Below the pieces are notes generated by a model. That model saw only the letters and a program-made list of their open reading frames with translations, was not told where the DNA came from and made no database searches. The position numbers and the translations under genes were made by a program. 64,000 bases of DNA from Nitrososphaera sp. UBA210 (GTDB taxonomy: Archaea; Thermoproteota; Nitrososphaeria; Nitrososphaerales; Nitrososphaeraceae): assembly GCA_002494895.1 (NCBI GenBank), contig DADA01000083.1, forward strand, positions 1 to 64,000. Reading direction: 5' to 3'. Shown here piece by piece: positions 7,816 through 14,942 of the stretch. Each line of letters begins with the position of its first letter. Positions within the stretch are counted from its first letter, which is position 1.

Positions 7816-8328
7816 TTAGTTCGTAAATAGCAAATCTGCTTTGGTGGTTACATCTTTGTCCGTGAAAGATGAGAATGTATTGTCGTAGACGAGATAGAGC
7901 GTTTCTCCGGCGGGCACGCTTGCGTCTATTCTGCCGGTAGTGAGCTGCCCGCTGTTGTAGTATACGTTGACCTGATGTCCGTTCTTCCAGTTCGTAAAGG
8001 CAGTTTCATCCATGATTGCTATGTTAATGTCGTTGCCGCTGCCCCCACTAGCCGTATACGTCCCTTCTACTCGTGCATTGGAAGCGTCGTTTGGTGCGCT
8101 AAAGGAGTAGAACTGGTAACCACCAGAGGGGACACCGATTATCCCGTTAACTAGATTTACTCTTTGCTCAGTTGGGACAAATGTGGGCACGTTGGTATTG
8201 CTAGGGTTACTGCTTCTAGCGCCCATGCTAGCAAGCACCACCACGATAATTGCCACTACACCAATTCCGACCCCGATGCCAATGTATTTCCCCTTAGAGC
8301 TTTTCCCCTTTGGTTGAGCGTCAGCCAA
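7816..8328 (-). CDS. Membrane-anchored extracellular hypothetical protein
   Basis: A 170-residue protein with a short basic cytoplasmic end (KGKSSKGKY), one TM helix (about 14-36, GIGVGIGVVAIIVVVLASMG) and an outside domain of about 115 residues predicted to be a beta-sandwich (GGYQFYSFSAP, DINIAIMDE, GETLYLVYDNTFS ... TTKADLLF). The TLYLVYDNTFS plus K/D-rich segment recalls GOLD or PPC-like sandwiches, but this is only a shape similarity. The start is TTG; a TATA (CTATAAAACC, 8350-8359) is about 26 nt upstream, and the codon two before TTG is a stop. Confidence 0.65.
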   Translation of the reverse strand: MADAQPKGKSSKGKYIGIGVGIGVVAIIVVVLASMGARSSNPSNTNVPTFVPTEQRVNLVNGIIGVPSGGYQFYSFSAPNDASNARVEGTYTASGGSGNDINIAIMDETAFTNWKNGHQVNVYYNSGQLTTGRIDASVPAGETLYLVYDNTFSSFTDKDVTTKADLLFTN

Positions 8329-8627
8329 TGCTTACTTCTAGAGGTGAAAACTATAAAACCTTTTCATGTTTTGGTGCATTGGCACGGCTATTATGCTGAT
8401 CGCGTATTGTTGGTGGGCGCCGCCCCCGTTGGGACCTGAGGTAGACCTGTATTTGTTTATCCATCGCATTTAATGAAGACGACTCGTCAAGTCCACTTCC
8501 GCGTGAATGGTAAGCAAAATGTCGTAGACCTATCACCATACCTGATCCACAAGCAGCATCTATTCCAACGACGATGACAATAAGAATAGAGGGATCTGGT
8601 TCTCAAACGCGGAGAAACTAAGATAGC
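8329..8627. other. Intergenic region
   Basis: About 300 bases. The TATA at 8350-8359 serves the minus-strand gene ending at 7816. Nothing else could be supported: no tRNA, no conserved frame, no repeat. Confidence 0.4.
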
Positions 8628-8951
8628 CTAGAATAGCGGCTTTTTCATGTTCGAGCCGCACTTGCCGCATCTTGTCCCCTTGACCTCTGACCCGCAGGAC
8701 AGGCAGACATACTTTATCTTTACGCCAGCGTTTGAATAGCCAGCGCCCATGGTCTCGTTGCCAAATCCAAATGACCGCAGTGCGCGGAGCTGCCTCCTCC
8801 TTATGTAGAACATTAGGCCAATTAGCACCGCAAGGTTTGCCGCGAGGCCGATCATAAAACCGAAAAAGTAGCTGACTACAAGACCCGTTCCAAGGCTGGC
8901 GCCTATGAACAATATCTGCCTCCTTAGAACCGGCTTTAGGCTGCTGTCCAT
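8628..8951 (-). CDS. Two-TM membrane protein with C-terminal zinc ribbon
   Basis: A 107-residue protein with two hydrophobic helices (about 10-30 and 32-48: LFIGASLGTGLVVSYFFG, AANLAVLIGLMFYI), a basic RRRQLRALR stretch and a zinc ribbon near the C-terminus (YVCLSCGSEV ... TRCGKCGS, two CxxC pairs). The ATG at 8951 (MDSSL) is preferred over the upstream in-frame start at 8966. Ribbon-plus-TM proteins are common in archaea and mostly uncharacterised. Confidence 0.7.
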   Translation of the reverse strand: MDSSLKPVLRRQILFIGASLGTGLVVSYFFGFMIGLAANLAVLIGLMFYIRRRQLRALRSFGFGNETMGAGYSNAGVKIKYVCLSCGSEVKGTRCGKCGSNMKKPLF

Positions 8952-9044
8952 CACATTATGTAGCAACCTCTTTGCTTATGAACCTATTTCCAGATCAAGC
9001 CCTACTGACAACCTTATTATAGTTTCAAGGCACACTCTCAACCT

Positions 9045-9209
9045 GTGAAGGTGCACTGCCCCGACTGCAAGGCAATAGCAGAGCTCGCAGACGATTTTTC
9101 CTATGTAAAGTGCTCCAGCTGTTCCTTTGACATGACCTACGGCGAATACGTAAAGTACATCGCCTACAAAGACGCGCGCTATCGTGACATCCTGAGCGAC
9201 TACAAATAG
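9045..9209 (+). CDS. Small two-CxxC zinc-ribbon protein, 54 aa
   Basis: A short gene starting with GTG: MKVHCPDCKA ... YVKCSSCSFD ... then a Tyr/Asp-rich helical tail ending YRDILSDYK. Two CxxC pairs 18 residues apart form a minimal zinc ribbon. A TATA (TTATTATA, 9014-9021) lies about 27 nt before the GTG, so the transcript would be leaderless, which supports a real gene. Function unknown; nucleic-acid or protein binding is the usual role of such ribbons. Confidence 0.7.
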   Translation: MKVHCPDCKAIAELADDFSYVKCSSCSFDMTYGEYVKYIAYKDARYRDILSDYK

Positions 9210-9235
9210 ACTTTTATCAGAAAAACCACGAGAAT

Positions 9236-9889
9236 TTGAACGTGGCAGTAGACGCATTCGAGCTGGCGATGAACGTGCTTGGGCTGGCGGTCTCGGCCAT
9301 CATCGGGCGGTTTGCCTTTGCCGGATACAGCACGATAGCAAGTCCGAACCTGCTGCGCCTCATGTTTGCCTTTATCTTCATAGCGATAGGCTTTGTTCTG
9401 CTGACAGGTGCCCTTTTTATCGAGCCGAGGGACAGCTCCAGGGGCCTGGCCACGGTGGGCCTGGGGGCACAGGCCGTTGGCTACTTTTTCATAGCTTTCT
9501 CCCACAGCATCAAGAGCTTTGACTTTGCGCCGCCCCGCTACTTTGCCCTCGTTCCACTCACACTCACGCCTTTTATCATACCGGGAAATTCAATAGAACA
9601 TCTTGTAAGGTCAATTTCTTTTATTCTATTAGTATATGTGTCCATCGAAACGATGGCATCATATGTGCAGACCAGGAGGACCAGTACACTCATGATAGGT
9701 TCGGGTCTTGGTATGCTCGCAGTCGCGGAGTTAATGGCGTGGTACAACTTTGTCTACCCCGGCCTGTTCTTCCATCTCGCTATTGGTCTCAAGGTGGGAG
9801 GCTTTGGCATGATGTTTGTGCCTTTCTCAAAGTTTGGTCTTGCAAGCGGTTTGAACAGTGGGAAGTTGAATCAAGTTGGCGGGGTATAG
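9236..9889 (+). CDS. Polytopic membrane protein, probable sensor partner of the next gene
   Basis: A 217-residue protein with about six or seven hydrophobic spans (VLGLAVSAIIGRFAFAG, RLMFAFIFIAIGFVLLTGALF, GLGAQAVGYFFIAFSHS, YFALVPLTLTPFIIPG, SISFILLVYVSIETM, MIGSGLGMLAVAELMAWY, LFFHLAIGLKVGGFGMMFV). No family is recognised. The TTG start at 9236 is near a TATA-poor region and only 26 bases after the zinc-ribbon gene, suggesting co-transcription. Its 3' end overlaps the winged-helix gene by 14 bases, linking membrane protein and regulator. Confidence 0.7.
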   Translation: MNVAVDAFELAMNVLGLAVSAIIGRFAFAGYSTIASPNLLRLMFAFIFIAIGFVLLTGALFIEPRDSSRGLATVGLGAQAVGYFFIAFSHSIKSFDFAPPRYFALVPLTLTPFIIPGNSIEHLVRSISFILLVYVSIETMASYVQTRRTSTLMIGSGLGMLAVAELMAWYNFVYPGLFFHLAIGLKVGGFGMMFVPFSKFGLASGLNSGKLNQVGGV

Positions 9890-10157
9890 AACACACGTAA
9901 GCATCATTGCGGACATTCTCTCCACCGCAAAAAAGTACAGCTACGAAGGTTATGAAAACGGGGCCACCGTAACGCACCTGATACGCAGGGCAAACGTGCC
10001 CCACCAGAGGCTCAGCTCGATGGTCTCTGTTCTAAAGGAGTCAGGCCTGCTGTATGAAGACTCGGCCAAATACCGCATCAGCGACAAGGGAATACTTTTT
10101 CTGAACGCCTACACCGAATTCAAAGACTTTGCGCAAAGCTTTGGTCTAAAGGTCTAG
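9876..10157 (+). CDS. Winged helix-turn-helix transcription regulator
   Basis: A 93-residue single-domain archaeal wHTH: helix 1 SIIADILSTAKK, helix 2/3 TVTHLIRRANVPHQRLSSMVSVLKESGLL, wing YEDSAKYRISDKG, C-terminal helix FLNAYTEFKDFAQSFG. This is the common architecture of small thaumarchaeal DNA-binding regulators. The TTG start lies inside the end of the membrane-protein gene (14-base overlap), which suggests translational coupling and a functional pair. A hairpin/T-tract terminator follows at 10290, beyond the small antisense frame. Confidence 0.8.
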   Translation: MAGYRTHVSIIADILSTAKKYSYEGYENGATVTHLIRRANVPHQRLSSMVSVLKESGLLYEDSAKYRISDKGILFLNAYTEFKDFAQSFGLKV

Positions 10158-10160
10158 CCT

Positions 10161-10247
10161 TTACTCGCCGCCCGTATCGTCGTCGCTATCGTCATCATCA
10201 AAATCGTCCTCAAAGCCGTCGTCCTCAAAATCATCGGCTTCGGACAT
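10161..10247 (-). CDS. Highly acidic 28-residue microprotein
   Basis: A short minus-strand frame with ATG, encoding MSEADDFEDDGFEDDFDDDD and eight further residues, about 57% Asp/Glu with three Phe. It begins 32-40 nt after a TATA (AATTTATAA on the minus strand, 10279-10287). Too short to be listed by most gene finders. It could be a real acidic microprotein or a chance frame made of repeated GAC/GAT/GAG codons. Confidence 0.4.
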   Translation of the reverse strand: MSEADDFEDDGFEDDFDDDDSDDDTGGE

Positions 10248-10289
10248 ATTCTACGGCATAATCCGAATGGAAAGTTCGTTATAAATTTT

Positions 10290-10320
10290 GCCGGCTAGCC
10301 CGGCTTTGGTTTTTTCTTTT
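10290..10320 (+). terminator. Hairpin plus T-tract terminator
   Basis: GCCGG (10290-10294), loop CTAGC, CCGGC (10300-10304), then a T-rich tract with a six-T run to 10320. On the plus strand it would stop transcripts of the membrane protein/wHTH pair after they have crossed the antisense microprotein frame. Confidence 0.5.
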
Positions 10321-10549
10321 CATCATCCTGATGCCAAGTTACCATGCAGGCGCATATCGACACGGTGCATCTCCTTATCTCACCATCATTTGGGATTCTG
10401 GCGACGATGTCTGTATGGAGGCTTTCTGCATGCAGGCACTTTTTACATAAAGGCTCGCTGTAAAGCGGCAACCGTCGATAGTTGTATCGTTCAGGGTATA
10501 AACTAACCTAGTCAGCTTTTTATAGCGAGCCCCTGTCCTCTCATGCAAT
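10321..10549. other. Intergenic region with TATA box of the next gene
   Basis: No gene seen. The TATA-like CTTTTTATAG near 10515-10524 is about 29 nt before the ATG at 10550 and is the likely promoter of the small zinc-finger gene. Confidence 0.4.
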
Positions 10550-10756
10550 ATGGGCCGCGTCGACAAGGGCGTCAAGTGCAGCGCAGGCGGCTGCGAGAAC
10601 CCGGCTGAGCGCTCTATGAGCGGCAGCAAGGCGAGCATGGCGCCCGACATGGGACTTTCTGGCAGCAAGCGAGTTTATCTCTGCAGGGAACATTACAAGG
10701 AGTGGAAAAAGCTCACAAAGGAAGACAGGGACAACGAGCGGGCGCGATGGGGTTAA
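10550..10756 (+). CDS. Small CxxC/H zinc-finger-like protein, 68 aa
   Basis: A basic 68-residue protein with potential metal ligands C10, C15, C46 and H49 (VKCSAGGCEN ... VYLCREHYKEW) and a charged C-terminal helix. The AxRSMSGSKASM middle and CREHYKEWKK ending look like small archaeal RNA- or DNA-associated proteins, but I cannot name the family. A TATA box is about 29 nt upstream. It ends 26 bases before thrS, which has its own TATA inside the end of this gene. Confidence 0.65.
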   Translation: MGRVDKGVKCSAGGCENPAERSMSGSKASMAPDMGLSGSKRVYLCREHYKEWKKLTKEDRDNERARWG

Positions 10757-10782
10757 ATTGGCTCACATGATCGTGATGTAAC

Positions 10783-12675
10783 ATGCGCCTGCTGCAGCTG
10801 CATTCAGATTTTATCGAGTACGAGCCTATAGCAAAAGAGATCCGCGATGCCGAGGAAATAAAATCAAAGGCCAAAGTCCGGCTCGAAGATCTGGTCGTTG
10901 CGTTTGTCGCTGTTGAAAGCGCTGACGATGAAAACGTCGCCAAAGAAGCGGCCGGTGAAATAATAAAGTACCTTGCCACCGTCAAGTGCAACAGGCTGCT
11001 CGTATATCCCTATGCGCATCTGAGCTCCGACCTGGCGCCGCCTGGAGTCGCTGCGGGGCTTGTCAGGTCTGTCGAGGCAGCGGCCAAAGAGTCGGCCGGG
11101 GAGGTCCATCGGGCGCCCTTTGGCTGGACAAAGGCGTTGCAGATCAAGGTAAAGGGCCACCCGCTTGCGGAAAATGCCAAAGAGATATCAAAGCAGGCAG
11201 ACCACGAGCACGCCGGACACTCGCATGGGCCGGGAGAAAAAGAGTCGAGCGCGCTAAAGGCGGAGGAAAAATTGCAGTCATTCTGGTATATCCTCCAGCC
11301 CGGCGGAACAATGACTCCTGTAAAGGAATACAGGTTCAAGAAGCAAGAACAGAACCTGCAGATACTTGCGAATTATGAAACAGCAAAGAACAGGGCGGTC
11401 AACCAGCAGCCCGAGCACGTCCGGCTAATGAAAAAATTGGCCATAGCCGACTACGAGCCCGCATCTGACGCCGGCAACATGCGCTACTACCCAAAAGGCA
11501 GGCTGATAAAGTCGCTCATCGAGCAGTACGTGACTAGGCGTGTTATGGAGTACGGTGGCATAGAAGTCGAGACTCCGATCATGTACGACACAAAGCATCC
11601 CTCGCTAGCGAGTTACTTCAACAGGTTCCCGGCCAGGCAGTACAGCATCACTTCTGATAACAAGCAGCTGTTCCTGCGCTTTGCAGCCTGCTTTGGTCAA
11701 TTCCTAATGGCGAAGGACTTTAGCATATCATACAGGCACCTCCCGGTCAAACTCTATGAGCTAACCCGATATTCGTTCAGGCGGGAAAAAAGCGGCGAGC
11801 TAGTCGGACTCCGCCGGCTGCGCGCGTTTACAATGCCAGACTGTCACGCGTTATGCAGGGACCTGGAGCAGGCAAAGGCGGAATTCCGCAAGCGCTTTGA
11901 GCTCTCGATAAGCGTTATCAACAACCTTGGGCTTGCCATCGAGGACGTGGAGATGGCGATCAGGTTTACCGAAGAATTCTACAACGAGAACAAGGAGTTC
12001 ATCACAGAGCTCATCAGCAGGTTCGGCCGGCCGGTGCTAGTCGAAATGTGGAAGGAGCGCTTCTTTTACTTTACATTAAAGTGGGAATTCAATTACATCG
12101 ATGGCCTGGGCAAAGCCTCTGCCCTCTCTACCGATCAGATCGATGTCGAAAATGGAGAGCGCTATGGCATAGAATTCGTAGATGAAGACGGCTCGAAAAA
12201 ATACCCGATAATCCTGCACAACTCGCCTTCTGGCGCGGTAGAGCGAATAATCTACGCCCTGCTTGAAAAATCTGCAAAGATCTCCAAGACGGGCGGCACA
12301 CCGTCGCTCCCGCTGTGGCTGTCGCACACGCAGGTCCGCATTGCCCCAGTTGGCAGGGAACACCTTGTTTTTTGCGAAGAATTGCTGGCCGACCTTGAGG
12401 CAAGCCAGATAAGGGCAGACATTGACGACAGGGACGAAACCGTCGGCAAGAAAATACGCGAGTCAGAGACAGAGTGGGTTCGCTACACAATAGTCGTGGG
12501 CGACAAGGAAATCAACTCTGGCAAACTCATGGTGAGGGACCGAGTCGAGGGCAAGCAGCGCGAAATGGCGCTTCAAGAGCTGGTAGATGAGGTGAAGGCC
12601 CAGACAAGGGACAAGCCCTTCCTTCCACTCAACTTGCCAAAGTACCTGTCCGCAAGGCCCCAGATCATGGTCTAA
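10783..12675 (+). CDS. thrS: Threonyl-tRNA synthetase, archaeal type
   Basis: A 630-residue class II aminoacyl-tRNA synthetase. The first about 140 residues (MRLLQLHSDFIEYEP ...) are the archaeal-specific editing domain, related to D-aminoacyl-tRNA deacylase, which removes serine from tRNA-Thr. The catalytic core follows, with motif 2 around YSFRREKSGELVGLRRLRAF and motif 3 HNSPSGAVERIIYALLE, then the anticodon-binding domain (VRIAPVGREHLVFCEELLAD onward). Between editing and catalytic domains is an unusual His-rich linker DHEHAGHSHG. A TATA (GGTTAAATT) 26 nt before the ATG suggests a leaderless transcript. Confidence 0.95.
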   Translation: MRLLQLHSDFIEYEPIAKEIRDAEEIKSKAKVRLEDLVVAFVAVESADDENVAKEAAGEIIKYLATVKCNRLLVYPYAHLSSDLAPPGVAAGLVRSVEAAAKESAGEVHRAPFGWTKALQIKVKGHPLAENAKEISKQADHEHAGHSHGPGEKESSALKAEEKLQSFWYILQPGGTMTPVKEYRFKKQEQNLQILANYETAKNRAVNQQPEHVRLMKKLAIADYEPASDAGNMRYYPKGRLIKSLIEQYVTRRVMEYGGIEVETPIMYDTKHPSLASYFNRFPARQYSITSDNKQLFLRFAACFGQFLMAKDFSISYRHLPVKLYELTRYSFRREKSGELVGLRRLRAFTMPDCHALCRDLEQAKAEFRKRFELSISVINNLGLAIEDVEMAIRFTEEFYNENKEFITELISRFGRPVLVEMWKERFFYFTLKWEFNYIDGLGKASALSTDQIDVENGERYGIEFVDEDGSKKYPIILHNSPSGAVERIIYALLEKSAKISKTGGTPSLPLWLSHTQVRIAPVGREHLVFCEELLADLEASQIRADIDDRDETVGKKIRESETEWVRYTIVVGDKEINSGKLMVRDRVEGKQREMALQELVDEVKAQTRDKPFLPLNLPKYLSARPQIMV

Positions 12676-12761
12676 TGAACACATCGCATTTGCCCTACCC
12701 CCTCTCCCCAAGGTGCTTCAAGGATTAAATAGCAAGATTTCTTCGACTAGTTACCAGCTAA

Positions 12762-13976
12762 TTGCCAACTACCGTCACTAAATCCGTAAGGCAATCCTAC
12801 TCGCCTACACCCGAGATATTAGAGATACTCGATGTTTTCCGCAAGATGCTCAATAACTGTATTGAAATCGGTCTACAACATAACGTTTCAACCTTGAAGG
12901 CACTCTCGAAGCTATGTTATCATGAACTGGATCGATACGGGAGTGTTGCTTCTTATTACAAACTATGTGCCATATCACGCGCCGCTGGTATCTTGGCAAC
13001 GCGGAAGAAATCAATCAGAAGAGGCTACATACCAAAATCTCCATATGCTGTACAACCTCAGCTTGTTTCTTGTTACGGATTTAAGATCAAGAAGGATGTT
13101 CTGAAAATACCACTTGGAAATAGAAAATATTTTGATATTCTTCTTAATAGCTATTCAAAGCAAGCTCTATTCTCGGACTCGTCCTTGACCATACGCTCTT
13201 TTACATTGACCGGCAACATAGTCAGTATCGCTATTTCCAAAACAGTAAACGAGATAGACTGTATCAACATTGTAGGCGTTGATCGGAACCTTCGCAATCT
13301 GACTGTTGGCGATTCCGTGAAGGTCGTACAATATGACCTTTCAAAAGCCGTTGACATCCTAGAAAACACCAGATCAATATTGCGCTCGTTAAAGCGTAAC
13401 GACCAAAGGATAAGGAAACGGATCTATTCCAAGTACGGCGCACGGCGCGAAAACAGAATCAACCAGCTGCTCCATCACGTGTCAAAAGTCATAGTGCAAG
13501 ATGCGAAGAAATCCAAAACAGGTATAGCTTTTGAAGATATTGCTAATATCCGCAGATTGTACCGGCGCGGGAACGGCCAAGGAAAAGTCTACCGAGGAAT
13601 AATGAATTCATGGTCTTTTGCTGAGGTAAAGCGGCTCGTCACGTACAAAGCAGAATGGGTAGGCGTACCAGTGATTCAGCTATCAAAGTCAGAAACCAAG
13701 GGTACATCCTCTCTTTGTCCAAGATGCGGGGAGAGACTCCAAGTTGGACAGCTAAAGAGATGCCTTCGGTGCGACAGGTGTAGGAGGGAATTTGACCGCG
13801 ATGTGGTTGCGGCCATGAACATCTCCTATAAAGGGCGTGCTTTCCTTTCCGGCAGCGGGAAGGGTGTGTTCAAGCGTCCAAAAGGCGATGCAAGTGAAGC
13901 AATGAAGGGGAACCCGACGACGCCGGTAATCCTCAGAGTCGATGCATCGAAGTTAACGCATCGTTATCGACGATAG
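12762..13976 (+). mobile_element. tnpB: Stand-alone TnpB (IS200/IS605-type OrfB), intact
   Basis: A 404-residue TnpB with TTG start. The RuvC triad is present: D174 (VGVDRN), E258 (GIAFED) and the D345/D347 pair (EFDRDVVAAMNI); the zinc ribbon is C319-x2-C322 ... C337-x2-C340. TnpB proteins are RNA-guided nucleases that use an RNA from the element's 3' end. No tnpA is nearby, so movement would need help in trans. The gene is visibly richer in A/T than thrS and the next gene, consistent with transfer. It fills nearly the whole space between them; the stop is inside a hairpin (13952-13981). Confidence 0.9.
13939..13950. repeat. 12-bp palindrome near the TnpB 3' end
   Basis: TCGATGCATCGA is a perfect palindrome in the last codons of tnpB, two bases before the larger hairpin. 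Together they may form the structured right end of the element or part of its guide RNA. Confidence 0.4.
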
Positions 13977-13981
13977 TTAAC
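13952..13981. repeat. Hairpin spanning the tnpB and agmatinase stop codons
   Basis: GTTAAC (13952-13957) pairs with GTTAAC (13976-13981), and ATCGT with ACGAT inside, around a TATCG loop with a small internal loop. It contains the stops of two convergent genes. It could act as a two-way terminator, the element's right-end structure, or part of the TnpB guide RNA. Confidence 0.5.
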
Positions 13982-14912
13982 GGAACCGTCTAGCGAACTT
14001 GCGCGCAAGTATCCGATAGATAGTCTGGGTCGCAAGCGCGCCTTCCCTGTAATCGTCATTTCTGAGTCCCACCTCTACCATGTCCATGCCGATAAGGCGC
14101 GCGGAGGGCGGGATCGCCTTGACCATTTTCAGGACCTGGAACGGATCAAGCCCGAATGGCTCCGGGGTGCCGGTGCAGGGCACAAAAGGAAGGTCGTACG
14201 CATCGATGTCAAAGGAAATATAGATCTTTTTTCCGGCAGTCGCCTTTTGCAGGTGTGCAACGACACCATCAAGATCGTCGTGCACCTTCCAAGCATCAAA
14301 TGTCGTGACGCCATTTGTCGCTGCGGTATCGTTCTCCTCCCTGTCAGTCTGCCTGATCCCTATTTGGATAATGTTCTCGCCGGGTATGTACTCGAGCAGG
14401 TGGTAGAACGGAGTGGTGTGGGAAATTTTCTGCCCTTCGTACTCCTGCTTCATGTCGCGGTGCGCGTCAAAGTGTATCACAACAGGCTTTTCGTCGGCAA
14501 GGGCCTTTAGCTGGAAATAGGTCAGCGTATGCTCGCCGCCCAGCATGACCGGGATCTTGTCATCGGCGCGGAGCTCCTTGACTATCTTTGGAATAGCAGA
14601 ATCCAGAAACTTTACTACTTTGCTGACGCTCTTTGTCTTTGGCAACTTCAAGTCCCCCAGGTCGAATATGCCGACAAAGTCGTAAATGTCGTCCTTCTCG
14701 TCAAGCACAAATGTTTCTATCTGGCGCGCGGATGCCAGCCTTATCGCCTCCGGCCCCCTCGCCGTCCCCTTGCCAAAGCTGGTCGTTATGTCGAGCGGCA
14801 CGCCATAGAAGACAACTTCTGACTCCTTGAACGAGATCCTGACCGGCGTGTCAGCAAAGCTGTAGCCAGCTTTTGTCTTTTCCGGAACGGTGAACAGTTT
14901 CTGGATGTTCAC
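13977..14912 (-). CDS. speB: Agmatinase/arginase family ureohydrolase
   Basis: A 311-residue ureohydrolase. The binuclear Mn site motifs are seen: GGEHTLT, FDAHRDM (DAHxD type) and SFDIDAYDLPFVPCTGTPEP (SFDxDxxDP-like, with Leu after the second Asp where Pro is usual). Agmatinase splits agmatine to putrescine and urea; formimidoylglutamase or guanidino-acid hydrolases share the motifs, so the substrate is inferred. Urea release may matter in ammonia oxidisers that use urea, but no urease is in view. The 3' end abuts the TnpB stop. Confidence 0.85.
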   Translation of the reverse strand: MNIQKLFTVPEKTKAGYSFADTPVRISFKESEVVFYGVPLDITTSFGKGTARGPEAIRLASARQIETFVLDEKDDIYDFVGIFDLGDLKLPKTKSVSKVVKFLDSAIPKIVKELRADDKIPVMLGGEHTLTYFQLKALADEKPVVIHFDAHRDMKQEYEGQKISHTTPFYHLLEYIPGENIIQIGIRQTDREENDTAATNGVTTFDAWKVHDDLDGVVAHLQKATAGKKIYISFDIDAYDLPFVPCTGTPEPFGLDPFQVLKMVKAIPPSARLIGMDMVEVGLRNDDYREGALATQTIYRILARKFARRFR

Positions 14913-14942
14913 GATGGAGAGTCAAAGCGGGCCGATAATAAA

